This document shows, piece after piece, positions 19,457 to 27,984 of a stretch of DNA of 64,000 nt. Every line of letters starts with the position of its first letter. Position 1 is the first letter of the stretch. The DNA is from Desulfuribacillus alkaliarsenatis. Its GTDB lineage: Bacteria; Bacillota; Bacilli; Desulfuribacillales; Desulfuribacillaceae. The notes beneath the pieces were generated by a model. The model was not told where the DNA came from. It ran no database searches and saw nothing but the letters and a program-made list of their open reading frames with translations. Position numbers and translations under genes: made by a program. The stretch lies in contig NZ_MIJE01000030.1 in assembly GCF_001730225.1 (NCBI RefSeq), forward strand, positions 204,397-268,396. The letters are read 5' to 3'.

Positions 19457-20353
19457 GTGATTAGTTTTTTAAAGAAATTATTAACTAAAGGTGAAGATAA
19501 TAAAGCAAGAGAGCGAATTTTTGATGTCACAAAGAAAAATGATGGTGTGAATTATATAGATGACTTTATAGGCCTGATAAATTTGAAAAATGTTCATATG
19601 ACTGAGGTTTATAAAGAAAATGAACCATGTCTATATATAAGGCACGATGTAGATCATAGTTTAGAGATGGGGTTGAAAAAAGCTGAAGTTGAAGCGGAGC
19701 TAGGTTATAAATCCACTTATTTTTTACTTCCGACTGGAAGCTACGGTGAAGAAAAAAATTATTATGGTACGTTAGAAGACGGGAAAATCAAATATGACTC
19801 AAAATTAATTGATAAATGTAAAAGACTACTAGAATTGGGCCATCATATAGGTTTGCACAATGACATGGTTGCTATGTCTCTAAAATTAAGAAAAGACCCA
19901 GCTGAACTAATTAAAAGGGAACTTGACTATTTTGATAAGCATAATATCGAACTAGTTGGTACAGCAGCACATGGGAGTCCTTTAGCAAGGCAACTAAAGT
20001 TTAATAATCGAGAGTTATTTGATGGGTGTATTCGAAAAGGATGGGAGCAAGGAAGGACTATAGAACATAACGGATGGAAAGTAAAGCTTCATAGTTTGAA
20101 TTTATCGGACTTTGGATTCCAATATGAAGCCTATTCATTACCAAGAGACTCGCGTATCTCTGAATCTGGAGGTAGATGGGGTGGTAGAATACTAGGAAAT
20201 CAAATTGATAGAGACAAGATGTTCAATGACTTTAACCTTGAAGAATTTAAAAAATTAATATCTACTTTAACACCAAATTCAGGCGTTAGGGCAATGCAAG
20301 TTATGACACACCCTTGTCATTGGGAGGTAAAAGAGAATGGAAATAATCAATGA
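19457..20353 (+). CDS. Deacetylase-like protein (RHDVDH family), stand-alone
   Basis: 298 residues from GTG 19457, ten bases after GGAGG. It is the third copy of this domain: RHDVDH (residues 62-67), YKSTYFLL, GHHIGLH (128-134), TAAHGSP and a closing MTHPCHW. The STHG of the other copies is AAHG here. It overlaps the next gene by 17 bases, indicating translational coupling. The motifs line up with the 15802 and 18624 proteins, so duplication and divergence for different sugar positions is a reasonable inference. Confidence 0.65.
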   Translation: MISFLKKLLTKGEDNKARERIFDVTKKNDGVNYIDDFIGLINLKNVHMTEVYKENEPCLYIRHDVDHSLEMGLKKAEVEAELGYKSTYFLLPTGSYGEEKNYYGTLEDGKIKYDSKLIDKCKRLLELGHHIGLHNDMVAMSLKLRKDPAELIKRELDYFDKHNIELVGTAAHGSPLARQLKFNNRELFDGCIRKGWEQGRTIEHNGWKVKLHSLNLSDFGFQYEAYSLPRDSRISESGGRWGGRILGNQIDRDKMFNDFNLEEFKKLISTLTPNSGVRAMQVMTHPCHWEVKENGNNQ

Positions 20354-21119
20354 TACACCTATATTAACAGTTGACCTGCAGCATGGAAAATACGGCTGTA
20401 CTCAAAATGAGATATGTGAAAAGTATAAGATTAATTTAATGAATAGATTAGTAGGTAGGTATATATCTGAAGGTAGTCCATTTAAAGGCCAGATTGAATC
20501 TGCAGTATTAGATTTGCGTTCATTTAATTTTGATGAATATCTATCAAGAGTTAGAAAGGTTCATAAAGGGGCAGCACTAAGACATAGTAGGAAAGCTGAA
20601 CGAATTGGACACTACTGTAAACCATTTGTCTGGAAAAACCATATACCTGATATTGTTGAGATTAATCACTCTAAGGAAGTTAGAAGTGGTGGTAAAATGA
20701 CTCAGGCATATAAAAGATCAATAGAAGATATGGGAGGAAATCCAAAAGAAATATTGAAAGTGAATAATCCTAAATGTAACGTGCATTGCACCCATACATG
20801 GGGTGTTTTTGAAAAAAAAGAAGGTTATTTTCAAGGTGATATTCAAACAGATGAGAAACTATTAGGTTATATTAAGTTTAAGAGAAATGGCAATTTTGCG
20901 TTATATACATCGATTCTAGGGCATGGTGACTATTTAGATCAAGGTATAATGTATAATTTGCACTTCTCAATAATGAAGTGGGTAGACGAAAACCAAGACG
21001 GATTATTAGAAGGATTAGAATATTTAGTCTATGGTGCAATCAATTCAGGGGAACAAGGTCTTAAACAATGGAAAAAAAGAGCTTTATTTGAAGGTGCATA
21101 TTTAACTCTTAACAGTTGA
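20337..21119 (+). CDS. Unrecognised conserved protein A (paired with a sulfotransferase)
   Basis: 260 residues from ATG 20337 after GGGAGG. I do not recognise the family. It is strongly related to the protein at 22218: shared stretches include IPDIVEINHSKE, MTQAYKRSI/MTEQYRRSI and ILGHGDYLDQGIMYNLHF. A central ALRHSRKAERIG basic motif and a C-terminal GYIKFKRNGNFALYTSILGH stretch vaguely recall GNAT/FemAB-type acyltransferases, but I would not assign that. No signal peptide or TM segment. Each copy lies just before a sulfotransferase of the same type, suggesting that the pair works on the same sugar residue. Confidence 0.7.
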   Translation: MEIINDTPILTVDLQHGKYGCTQNEICEKYKINLMNRLVGRYISEGSPFKGQIESAVLDLRSFNFDEYLSRVRKVHKGAALRHSRKAERIGHYCKPFVWKNHIPDIVEINHSKEVRSGGKMTQAYKRSIEDMGGNPKEILKVNNPKCNVHCTHTWGVFEKKEGYFQGDIQTDEKLLGYIKFKRNGNFALYTSILGHGDYLDQGIMYNLHFSIMKWVDENQDGLLEGLEYLVYGAINSGEQGLKQWKKRALFEGAYLTLNS

Positions 21120-21147
21120 TAGTAATAATTACTTAAGGAGTAGTGTT

Positions 21148-21277
21148 ATGATAACAATGGGCAGAATGCCTAGACATATTTAAAGAATGTGAAATACTTA
21201 CAAAAGAGTTAAGTGTTCAATTAAGAATACGTTATCCAGAACAAACAAAAATTAGGTGTACGGAAAATATTGAATAG
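21148..21277 (+). pseudogene. Small frameshifted ORF between paired genes
   Basis: A good start signal (AAGGAG, 7 bases, ATG 21148) opens a frame that ends after ten codons. From 21158 a second frame (+1) stays open for 39 codons, reads like a normal protein (begins WAECLDIFKECEIL) and stops at 21277, just before the next ribosome site. Removing one A near 21156 would join them into a 42-residue protein. It could be a decayed gene, a sequencing error or a programmed frameshift; I do not recognise the product. Confidence 0.45.
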
Positions 21278-21286
21278 GGGTGCAAT

Positions 21287-22195
21287 ATGTTTATAAATTA
21301 TAATACAAATCCAATCTTTGTTGGTGGAGATGGAAGGTCGGGAACAACATTATTAAGTGTAATAATCGATTCACATCCAGACTTGCTTGGTGGGCCTGAG
21401 TTGCATTTTAACGGACCTAAAAACCTAGGTAGTTATATGATTCAATGTTTAGACTTGCTTATAGAAAATGATTCGCGAGTATTTGGGAAAGGATTAAAAG
21501 AAAATAAGGAATTAAAACATGGTGTGCAATTTGCAAAGCGATGCCATAGGTTTGGCGTTGAATTTATAGAGCTTAAGGAGTTAGTTAATGAACAAATGGA
21601 ACAAACAAATAGTAATTTAGAAACTTTTGAAGAACGCTGTTCATTAATCAATGCAATTGGTGAATTTAAAAGAAAACAACGTGATAAGAAACGTTGGGGA
21701 ATTAAAATTATGAGAGAAATACGAAACATACATGTTTATAGTAAAATTTGGCCCAATGCTCAATATATTCATATTATTCGTGATGGACGTGATGTAGCGG
21801 CGTCTCAAATGATAGAACATGGATCTTGGGGATATGAAGATATAAAAAAAGCGGCCAAAGGTTGGGTAGATATCATAGAACGTACTAGGAAGAATGCTAA
21901 GGCTTCTCCATTATTTGAAGTCAAGTATGAAGAATTGGTTTTAGAACCAAGAAAAACAATTGGTAAAATTGTAGATTTTCTTGATGTGCCTTGGAGCGAT
22001 GATTTATTAAAGCATAGTGAAAAAGAACATACTTTGTTCGAAAACCCATATAATCACGCAAGTATTAAACAGGTGGTACAACCTATTAATAATTCAAGTG
22101 TAGGAAGATTTAAGAGGGATTTATCAATAGATCAAATTGAGGCATTTAATAAAATTGCCAAAAAATATTTGCAGGAATTTGAATACGAAATATAA
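21287..22195 (+). CDS. PAPS-dependent sulfotransferase (Sulfotransfer_3 type), copy 1
   Basis: 302 residues from ATG 21287 after AGGGGTG. The phosphosulfate-binding loop GGDGRSGTTLL is at residues 13-23, and the 3'-phosphate-binding motif IIRDGRDVAASQM starts near residue 162. A WGIKIMREIR stretch precedes the latter, as in other bacterial sulfotransferases. It would use PAPS from Sat/CysC to sulfate a hydroxyl or amine on the glycan. It is close to the 23021 protein (GPELHF, GPKNLGSY, QMIDHSSWGY/QMIEHGSWGY) and follows unknown protein A, so it belongs to a duplicated two-gene unit. No TM segment: cytoplasmic action on a lipid-linked or nucleotide sugar. Confidence 0.85.
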   Translation: MFINYNTNPIFVGGDGRSGTTLLSVIIDSHPDLLGGPELHFNGPKNLGSYMIQCLDLLIENDSRVFGKGLKENKELKHGVQFAKRCHRFGVEFIELKELVNEQMEQTNSNLETFEERCSLINAIGEFKRKQRDKKRWGIKIMREIRNIHVYSKIWPNAQYIHIIRDGRDVAASQMIEHGSWGYEDIKKAAKGWVDIIERTRKNAKASPLFEVKYEELVLEPRKTIGKIVDFLDVPWSDDLLKHSEKEHTLFENPYNHASIKQVVQPINNSSVGRFKRDLSIDQIEAFNKIAKKYLQEFEYEI

Positions 22196-22217
22196 ATTGT
22201 AAATGAGTGAGAAGTAA

Positions 22218-23012
22218 ATGAGTGAACAAATAGATTTTCAATTGCCAATATGTTATATTGATTTAATGCTTGGAGAAGGCGGCTGTATATTAGATGAAGG
22301 ATGTAAATGGTATAAGGAACAAATGTATGAAAAATTAGTAGGAAGATATATAGGGCTAGGTGAACCTTTTGACAAGCAAATTGTTGCGGCAATGCTAAAT
22401 GTTAATAAGCTAAATTTTGAAGAATATATACAAAAGGTAAAGAAAAAAAATAAAGGTAGTGCACTAAGACATGCAAAAAAATCTGAGCGTAAAGGATACA
22501 TATGTAAACCCTTTGCATATGATTTATTTATCCCTGATATTGTAGAAATTAATCATTCGAAAGAAATGCGCTGTGGTCGCCCGATGACAGAGCAATACCG
22601 ACGTTCAATAGACGAGCTTGGTGGTGCTCCTGAAAAATATATAGATGTGAAATTGCCAAATTGCCCAGTTCACTATGATATGTGGTGGGGTGTTTTTCAG
22701 CCATTGACAGGATACAAACAAGGAGATATTGTTACTAATGAAAAGTTATTGGGTTACATTAGATTAAGAAGAAATGGCAACTATGCACTATACGCACAGA
22801 TTTTAGGACACGGAGAATACCTAAAACAAGGAATCATGTATTATTTACATTTTGATATTATGAGGTCAATTAGTGATTTGAAAAACATATATACAAAGGG
22901 ATTAGAACATTTAATATATGCAGGATTTTATCAAGGGAAAGAAGGGTTACAACAATGGAAAAAGAAAATGCTATTTGAGCCGACCTATTTAATTCTTCCC
23001 AAAAGGGAGTGA
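22218..23012 (+). CDS. Unrecognised conserved protein B (paralogue of protein A)
   Basis: 264 residues from ATG 22218 after GTGAGAAG. It is homologous end to end with the protein at 20337: ALRHAKKSERKGYICKPF, IPDIVEINHSKEMRCG and ILGHGEYLKQGIMYYLHF. The invariant His, Asp and Glu in DIVEINHSKE could be catalytic, but no known family fits to my eye. Its stop lies 8 bases before the start of the next sulfotransferase gene, whose ribosome site is inside its last codons, so the pair is translationally linked. Confidence 0.7.
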   Translation: MSEQIDFQLPICYIDLMLGEGGCILDEGCKWYKEQMYEKLVGRYIGLGEPFDKQIVAAMLNVNKLNFEEYIQKVKKKNKGSALRHAKKSERKGYICKPFAYDLFIPDIVEINHSKEMRCGRPMTEQYRRSIDELGGAPEKYIDVKLPNCPVHYDMWWGVFQPLTGYKQGDIVTNEKLLGYIRLRRNGNYALYAQILGHGEYLKQGIMYYLHFDIMRSISDLKNIYTKGLEHLIYAGFYQGKEGLQQWKKKMLFEPTYLILPKRE

Positions 23013-23020
23013 TTTCTTTG

Positions 23021-23935
23021 ATGAAAAAAGCGCAAAAAGATCCAATATTCATAGGTGGCGACGGAAGGTCAGGTACAACCCTATTAAGTCTTATTTTAAA
23101 TTCTCACAAGGACATAGCATGTGGACCCGAACTACATTTTAGGGGGCCTAAAAACCTAGGTTCATATATTTTAGAGTGTTTAGATAAAGAAAAGAGTTCT
23201 GAAAAAGACATAGTTGAATTGAAAAAAATAAAAGAACTTAACCCAGGTATGAATTTTATTATACGCTGTCATAGGATGGGTATCTCGTCTGATAAATTAA
23301 AAGAAGCTATAATAAATATTAAGGGAAAAGAGAAATGTAATATAGAAACGTTTGAGGAACGATGTAAACTAATAGATTTATTAGGAGAAATAATAAAGAA
23401 AAATAAAGGTGTTTTATATTGGGGCATAAAAATTATGCGTGATATAAAAATTTTAAATAAATATATTGAAATATGGCCCGAAGCAAAGTTTATTCATATT
23501 GTAAGAGACGGTAGAGATGTGGCAGCATCTCAGATGATAGATCATAGTTCATGGGGATATACAGATATAGAATCGGCTGCTTTAGGTTGGGTGGATATAA
23601 TTAACAGGGCTAGAAATTATGCAAAAAAATTCCCAGTTTGTGAAATTAGGTATGAAGATTTAATATTAACTCCCGAAAAAACATTAATGGACATATGTGG
23701 GTTTCTCGAAATTGAATGGGACGACTCATTGATGAGTCATCACTTAAAAAACCACTCACTGTTCAAAAATCATTATAATCACCCGAGTATAAATAGTGTA
23801 ATAAATCCAATGAACGATAGTTCTATCGGTCGGTACAAAAAAGACTTAACTCAACAAGACATTCTTATTTTTAACAAGATAGCCTTTGATGTATTAAATA
23901 CACTGCAATACACAGTAAAATTCGATGAGATATAA
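23021..23935 (+). CDS. PAPS-dependent sulfotransferase (Sulfotransfer_3 type), copy 2
   Basis: 304 residues from ATG 23021 (a TTG at 23018 is equally near the GGGAG site). The phosphosulfate loop GGDGRSGTTLL is near residue 12, and the 3'-phosphate motif HIVRDGRDVAASQM is conserved. It shares most motifs with the 21287 enzyme, including EERCKLID/EERCSLIN and NHPSINSVINPMNDSSIGR. The two probably arose by tandem duplication with their partner genes and may sulfate different positions. Confidence 0.85.
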   Translation: MKKAQKDPIFIGGDGRSGTTLLSLILNSHKDIACGPELHFRGPKNLGSYILECLDKEKSSEKDIVELKKIKELNPGMNFIIRCHRMGISSDKLKEAIINIKGKEKCNIETFEERCKLIDLLGEIIKKNKGVLYWGIKIMRDIKILNKYIEIWPEAKFIHIVRDGRDVAASQMIDHSSWGYTDIESAALGWVDIINRARNYAKKFPVCEIRYEDLILTPEKTLMDICGFLEIEWDDSLMSHHLKNHSLFKNHYNHPSINSVINPMNDSSIGRYKKDLTQQDILIFNKIAFDVLNTLQYTVKFDEI

Positions 23936-23994
23936 GAAAACCCAAACAACTAATTATTTTTCAGAAGGTAGTGCTTGCTAAAGGGGAAATAAAT

Positions 23995-25749
23995 TTGTTC
24001 AATACAATAGTTAATTATTATGAAGTAATAAAATGGATGTTAAAAGACTCACTTTTTCGATTTAGAAAAATGTCAATACTTATCATCATCGGAGAGGCAA
24101 TTGGGGTATTTTTGCAAGCAAGTGCTATACTTTTAGCAATTCAATATGTATATATGTTGGAAAAAAATGAATATTTAACTATGTTTGTAATCTCAGGGTA
24201 CCCTAGGGAGTTAATTGAATTATTTATAATTGTATGTGTTATGGTTTTTACTTTGTTATTTGTAGCGGCCATGTTATTGTATTTATCAGGGACTAAAATG
24301 TACCATCTGAGAATCCATTACCAAAAATTTTGTTCCAAAAGAGTATTATCAAATTACTACGATTGCAGATTTCACACTAATTTTAATAGAGAATATAATG
24401 AATCCAAAATTATGTGTTTAACAAGTTCAGATTCTACCTTTTGCGGACGAGTATTAAGAATGACCTTGAGCTTAATTAGACCACTAATAATTTTTGCGGT
24501 TTCTTTACCTATAATGGTGTATTTAGAAACTAGAGTATCGGTTATAGTAATAATTCTGGCATTTATATCATTATTATTTCAATACAAGGTAAGCAAGGCA
24601 GCAGCAGGTTACTCTATTAATGTGGAAAGGAACGCTGGCGCAGCAAGTAAAGAAAGAAGGGAATTATTTAACTCACTATCATTAGCCCCTAAAAATATTA
24701 ATAGTGAATTAGTTAATGAATATATCGATAAAGCATATGGTAGAGGTTCATTAAATAAATTCTATAGTGCTTTATATGGAAGATTGTTGTCATTAGAAAA
24801 AAGTTCATTTATCAGCAACATTTTGATAGCAGCAGGAATATTTTTTATACTTGTAATTCTAATTAGAGAAGCACTTTTATATGATAAAAGCTGGACAATT
24901 GTTGTTGCATATATTGTTGCTGTTCGTTTTACATTGATGAGCTTAAGACAAGTAAACAGGCTTCTTACTAGTATTAATAGGTTTTATCCACAATTAAAAA
25001 GATATTATCAATTTATAATAGATACAGAATCTATACCAGCAGAAAACAAAAACACTGAAAGAAGAAACTATAAAAATGAAAGTTGTACAGATGAATTTAT
25101 GCTAGGCAATTCAAGTAATGGAATTATTGCAATTTTATCGAATCTGCAAACTAATTATTCATGCTATATTGAAGTAAGTAACTTAATAAATAAGGACCTA
25201 AATAAACAGTCTACCCCATTTATTATAACTGGATATGCTCCCTGGATACCAGCTCCTATGTATAAATTATTTGGATTTAAAGAAAATATTTGCAATAAAA
25301 AAATACTTGATTTTTTTAATAGATTAAAATCTAATAACGACTCGAGAAACCATGAAATTTATAACTTATTTAATCACATTTCAGAGAATAAGTGGAATGA
25401 TATTCCTATTGAGCATAAATTCTTACTTTCAGTAATTAGTGCCTATGAAGATGATTCAGATATAATAGTTGTACAAATTAAAGAGTTATATCAACTATCA
25501 GAGGAACTAAGAGAAAAAGTATTAGATACTTTAAAAAATAAAACCATAATATTAGATTGTGGTAAAGACCTTGTTTTTTTTGAAGAAATATCTGTAGAAA
25601 AAGTGGTTATATTTAAAAATGGATTAATAGACTCTATTAAAGAAACCACTTGGGCCAAAGTAAATAAAAAATCATTAAAGCAGTGGCTAAAGCAAAAAAA
25701 TGACAGAAAAAATAGCTGTGAAGAAGAATTCGAACCAGACGATATATAA
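23995..25749 (+). CDS. ABC-exporter-like membrane protein with degenerate ATPase domain
   Basis: About 584 residues from TTG 23995, seven bases after AAAGGGGA; a GTG at 23971 is too close to its site. Residues ~1-330 have six likely TM segments and the layout of a type-I ABC exporter membrane domain. The C-terminal half follows the order of an ABC ATPase but lacks its catalytic parts. No GxxGxGKS loop exists (the place reads NGIIAILSNLQTNYS). The signature region reads IPIEHKFLLSVISA, and Walker B reads DIIVVQIKE instead of hhhhDE. Stretches such as LFGFKENI and VVIFKNGLIDS still echo the fold. It is probably unable to hydrolyse ATP alone, and may pair with another ATPase or have another role in glycan export. 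Confidence 0.65.
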   Translation: MFNTIVNYYEVIKWMLKDSLFRFRKMSILIIIGEAIGVFLQASAILLAIQYVYMLEKNEYLTMFVISGYPRELIELFIIVCVMVFTLLFVAAMLLYLSGTKMYHLRIHYQKFCSKRVLSNYYDCRFHTNFNREYNESKIMCLTSSDSTFCGRVLRMTLSLIRPLIIFAVSLPIMVYLETRVSVIVIILAFISLLFQYKVSKAAAGYSINVERNAGAASKERRELFNSLSLAPKNINSELVNEYIDKAYGRGSLNKFYSALYGRLLSLEKSSFISNILIAAGIFFILVILIREALLYDKSWTIVVAYIVAVRFTLMSLRQVNRLLTSINRFYPQLKRYYQFIIDTESIPAENKNTERRNYKNESCTDEFMLGNSSNGIIAILSNLQTNYSCYIEVSNLINKDLNKQSTPFIITGYAPWIPAPMYKLFGFKENICNKKILDFFNRLKSNNDSRNHEIYNLFNHISENKWNDIPIEHKFLLSVISAYEDDSDIIVVQIKELYQLSEELREKVLDTLKNKTIILDCGKDLVFFEEISVEKVVIFKNGLIDSIKETTWAKVNKKSLKQWLKQKNDRKNSCEEEFEPDDI

Positions 25750-25853
25750 TAGCTGTGTTTGGTTATAGATATTTATTAAGAATGTTACTGAGATACCGAG
25801 TTATTGCATCTGTGATATGAAATTATAATTGTATATTGAAAGGTAGTGCTGAA

Positions 25854-26633
25854 ATGTTTGAGAAAAGAATAATTATTGGCGGGTTACCTAGGTCAGGTTC
25901 AACATTGTTACGGTTTATATTAGATAGTTCAGAATCTGTTATTTCAGGGCCTGAAACAAGATTTTTTCTAGAACCTTTATATAGGCATCAGATGATGGTT
26001 GATAAGACCGCAAAAGTGTTACACAACAAGCTAAATTTAGAAAAAGACTGCATGATAGGTGCAATAAATAATGCAGCTAATACATTTGAAGCTTATGATA
26101 ATATAATGCTTAAATATATGGAATTAACAGGTGATAGGAAGGCAGCTTGGGCTGAAAAGACTCCAATAAATAGCTTCCATTATCATCGTCTTGTGGCAGA
26201 GAATAATGAAGCTTATTTTATTAGTACAGTAAGAAATGGTCTTGATGTAGTTACATCAATTATAGAAAACAAGAGCAATGATTATTGGTGCACTGTTCAA
26301 AGGTATATTGACTGTATGCGCAGTATTTATTCATTCAATCATCCAAATCATATCATATTAAAATATGAGGATCTTGTAACAAAACCCGAAAAAGCTCTGA
26401 AAACTGTTTTTGAATTTTTAGACTTACCATTTAGTGAGAATATAATTGACAATTTTAACAAAGAGAGTAAAACTAGAGATTTTTCTAAGGTCAATCAGCC
26501 TAAACTTAAACATTCAATACAACCGACATGGGTAAATCGTTATAAAGAGCCACAACATATAGCAAAGGTACAAGAATTTATTAACAATGAACAAGCAATT
26601 TATTGGTTTGAAAAGTCTGGATATACATTATAA
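25854..26633 (+). CDS. PAPS-dependent sulfotransferase, divergent copy
   Basis: 259 residues from ATG 25854 after GAAAGG. The phosphosulfate loop is GGLPRSGSTLL (residues 9-19) and the 3'-phosphate motif is STVRNGLDVVTSI (about 123-135). AEKTPINSFHYHR and the C-terminal IQPTWVNRYK are typical of Sulfotransfer_3 enzymes. It is clearly less like the two paired copies than they are to each other, so it likely acts on another position or sugar. Confidence 0.82.
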   Translation: MFEKRIIIGGLPRSGSTLLRFILDSSESVISGPETRFFLEPLYRHQMMVDKTAKVLHNKLNLEKDCMIGAINNAANTFEAYDNIMLKYMELTGDRKAAWAEKTPINSFHYHRLVAENNEAYFISTVRNGLDVVTSIIENKSNDYWCTVQRYIDCMRSIYSFNHPNHIILKYEDLVTKPEKALKTVFEFLDLPFSENIIDNFNKESKTRDFSKVNQPKLKHSIQPTWVNRYKEPQHIAKVQEFINNEQAIYWFEKSGYTL

Positions 26634-26716
26634 TAGTACATTTAACCAAGTTTTTTTAAGTTGTTGTTATATTATTTTATAAGTAACCAAAACACAACTG
26701 TAAAAAGAGGCCTATG

Positions 26717-27967
26717 ATGAATAAAGTTATATGTAAAAATATTTATATACTAAACCACTATGCCGTCACACCTGATACGGGTGGCGGCACACGTCATTTT
26801 GATATCGCAAAGCAACTTGTAGCTCTTGGTCACGATGTTACTATAATTGCATCGAGCTTTGAGCATAAAACACGCCAAGAGAAATTAGAACGTGGAGAAC
26901 AAATGCGGGTTGAAGTGATAGAAGGTGTACGTTTTGTTTGGCTGCGTACATTTCCTTATGAAAAGAATGACTGGCGTCGTGTACTGAATATGCTTACTTT
27001 TGCATGGAAGCTACTATTTATTCAAAAAAACGAGGACAAGCCAGATTTAATTATAGCATCGTCATTTCATCCATTGACTTGTGTAAGTGGATATTTTTTG
27101 TCAAAAAAAATGAGTTCGAGATACTGGGTTGAAATACGAGATTTGTGGCCACAAACGGCAATTGACATGGGTAGAATTAAAGAAAAAAGCATTATTGCAC
27201 GTGTTTTAAAAAGTATAGAGAGCTTTATATATAATAAAGCAGAAAGAGTGATAGTGTTGCTTCCTAAAGCTGTGGATTATGTGAAGGCAATTGCAGGGGA
27301 TAAGGTGTATTATCTCCCTAATGGTGTTGATGTTGAACGTCATGATAAGCGAATACAAATAACTGAACCGCTATCAGTGGTTGATGATATTATAGAACGT
27401 CATAAAGATAAATGTACAATGGTATACTTAGGGGCTTTTGGGCCGGCAAATGCATTAGACATTATTATTGATGCAGTTAAGATATTACAGGAGAAGAACG
27501 ACCAAGTACCAGATGTTATATTTGTGGGAGATGGACCAGAAAAAGAAAGGCTCCAGCAACGCATAACTGAAGAAGGACTTACAACTGTATTTATTTATCC
27601 ACCTATAAAGAAATATAATGTTCCTCAGTTGCTAAAGCATATTGATGTTGGCCTTATTACTATGAGAGATTTAGCTCTATACAAATATGGGTTTAGTTTT
27701 AATAAGCTTTTTGATTATATGTGTGCCTCGCTACCAATTATATTTTCTGGTAGAGTTTCTAATAATATTGTGCAGAATGCCGATGCAGGAATCTGTATTG
27801 AACCAGAAAATGCTGAACAGCTGGCAGAGGCAATGACTAGTATGATGAATTTGTCTGTTGCAGAACGGAGAAGACTTGGAGCGAATGGTCGAAGTTATGT
27901 TGAAGTTCATCATGATACACGGAAGTTAGCGGAGCAATTACACATATGGATAGAAAAATCTAATTAA
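26717..27967 (+). CDS. GT4-family glycosyltransferase (WbuB-like)
   Basis: About 416 residues; the second of two adjacent ATGs (26717) is better spaced from AAGAGG. The N-terminal half has ILNHYAVTPDTGGGTRHFDIA (residues ~11-31), a pattern seen in WbuB/WcaI-type transferases that add FucNAc or related amino sugars. IRDLWPQTAIDMG and the C-terminal GDGPEKERLQQ and FNKLFDYMCASLPIIFSG belong to the retaining GT4 nucleotide-sugar site. It immediately precedes the aminotransferase and dehydratase genes for the bacillosamine-type sugar. Confidence 0.82.
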   Translation: MNKVICKNIYILNHYAVTPDTGGGTRHFDIAKQLVALGHDVTIIASSFEHKTRQEKLERGEQMRVEVIEGVRFVWLRTFPYEKNDWRRVLNMLTFAWKLLFIQKNEDKPDLIIASSFHPLTCVSGYFLSKKMSSRYWVEIRDLWPQTAIDMGRIKEKSIIARVLKSIESFIYNKAERVIVLLPKAVDYVKAIAGDKVYYLPNGVDVERHDKRIQITEPLSVVDDIIERHKDKCTMVYLGAFGPANALDIIIDAVKILQEKNDQVPDVIFVGDGPEKERLQQRITEEGLTTVFIYPPIKKYNVPQLLKHIDVGLITMRDLALYKYGFSFNKLFDYMCASLPIIFSGRVSNNIVQNADAGICIEPENAEQLAEAMTSMMNLSVAERRRLGANGRSYVEVHHDTRKLAEQLHIWIEKSN

Positions 27968-27984
27968 AAAAGATGGGATTCAGT

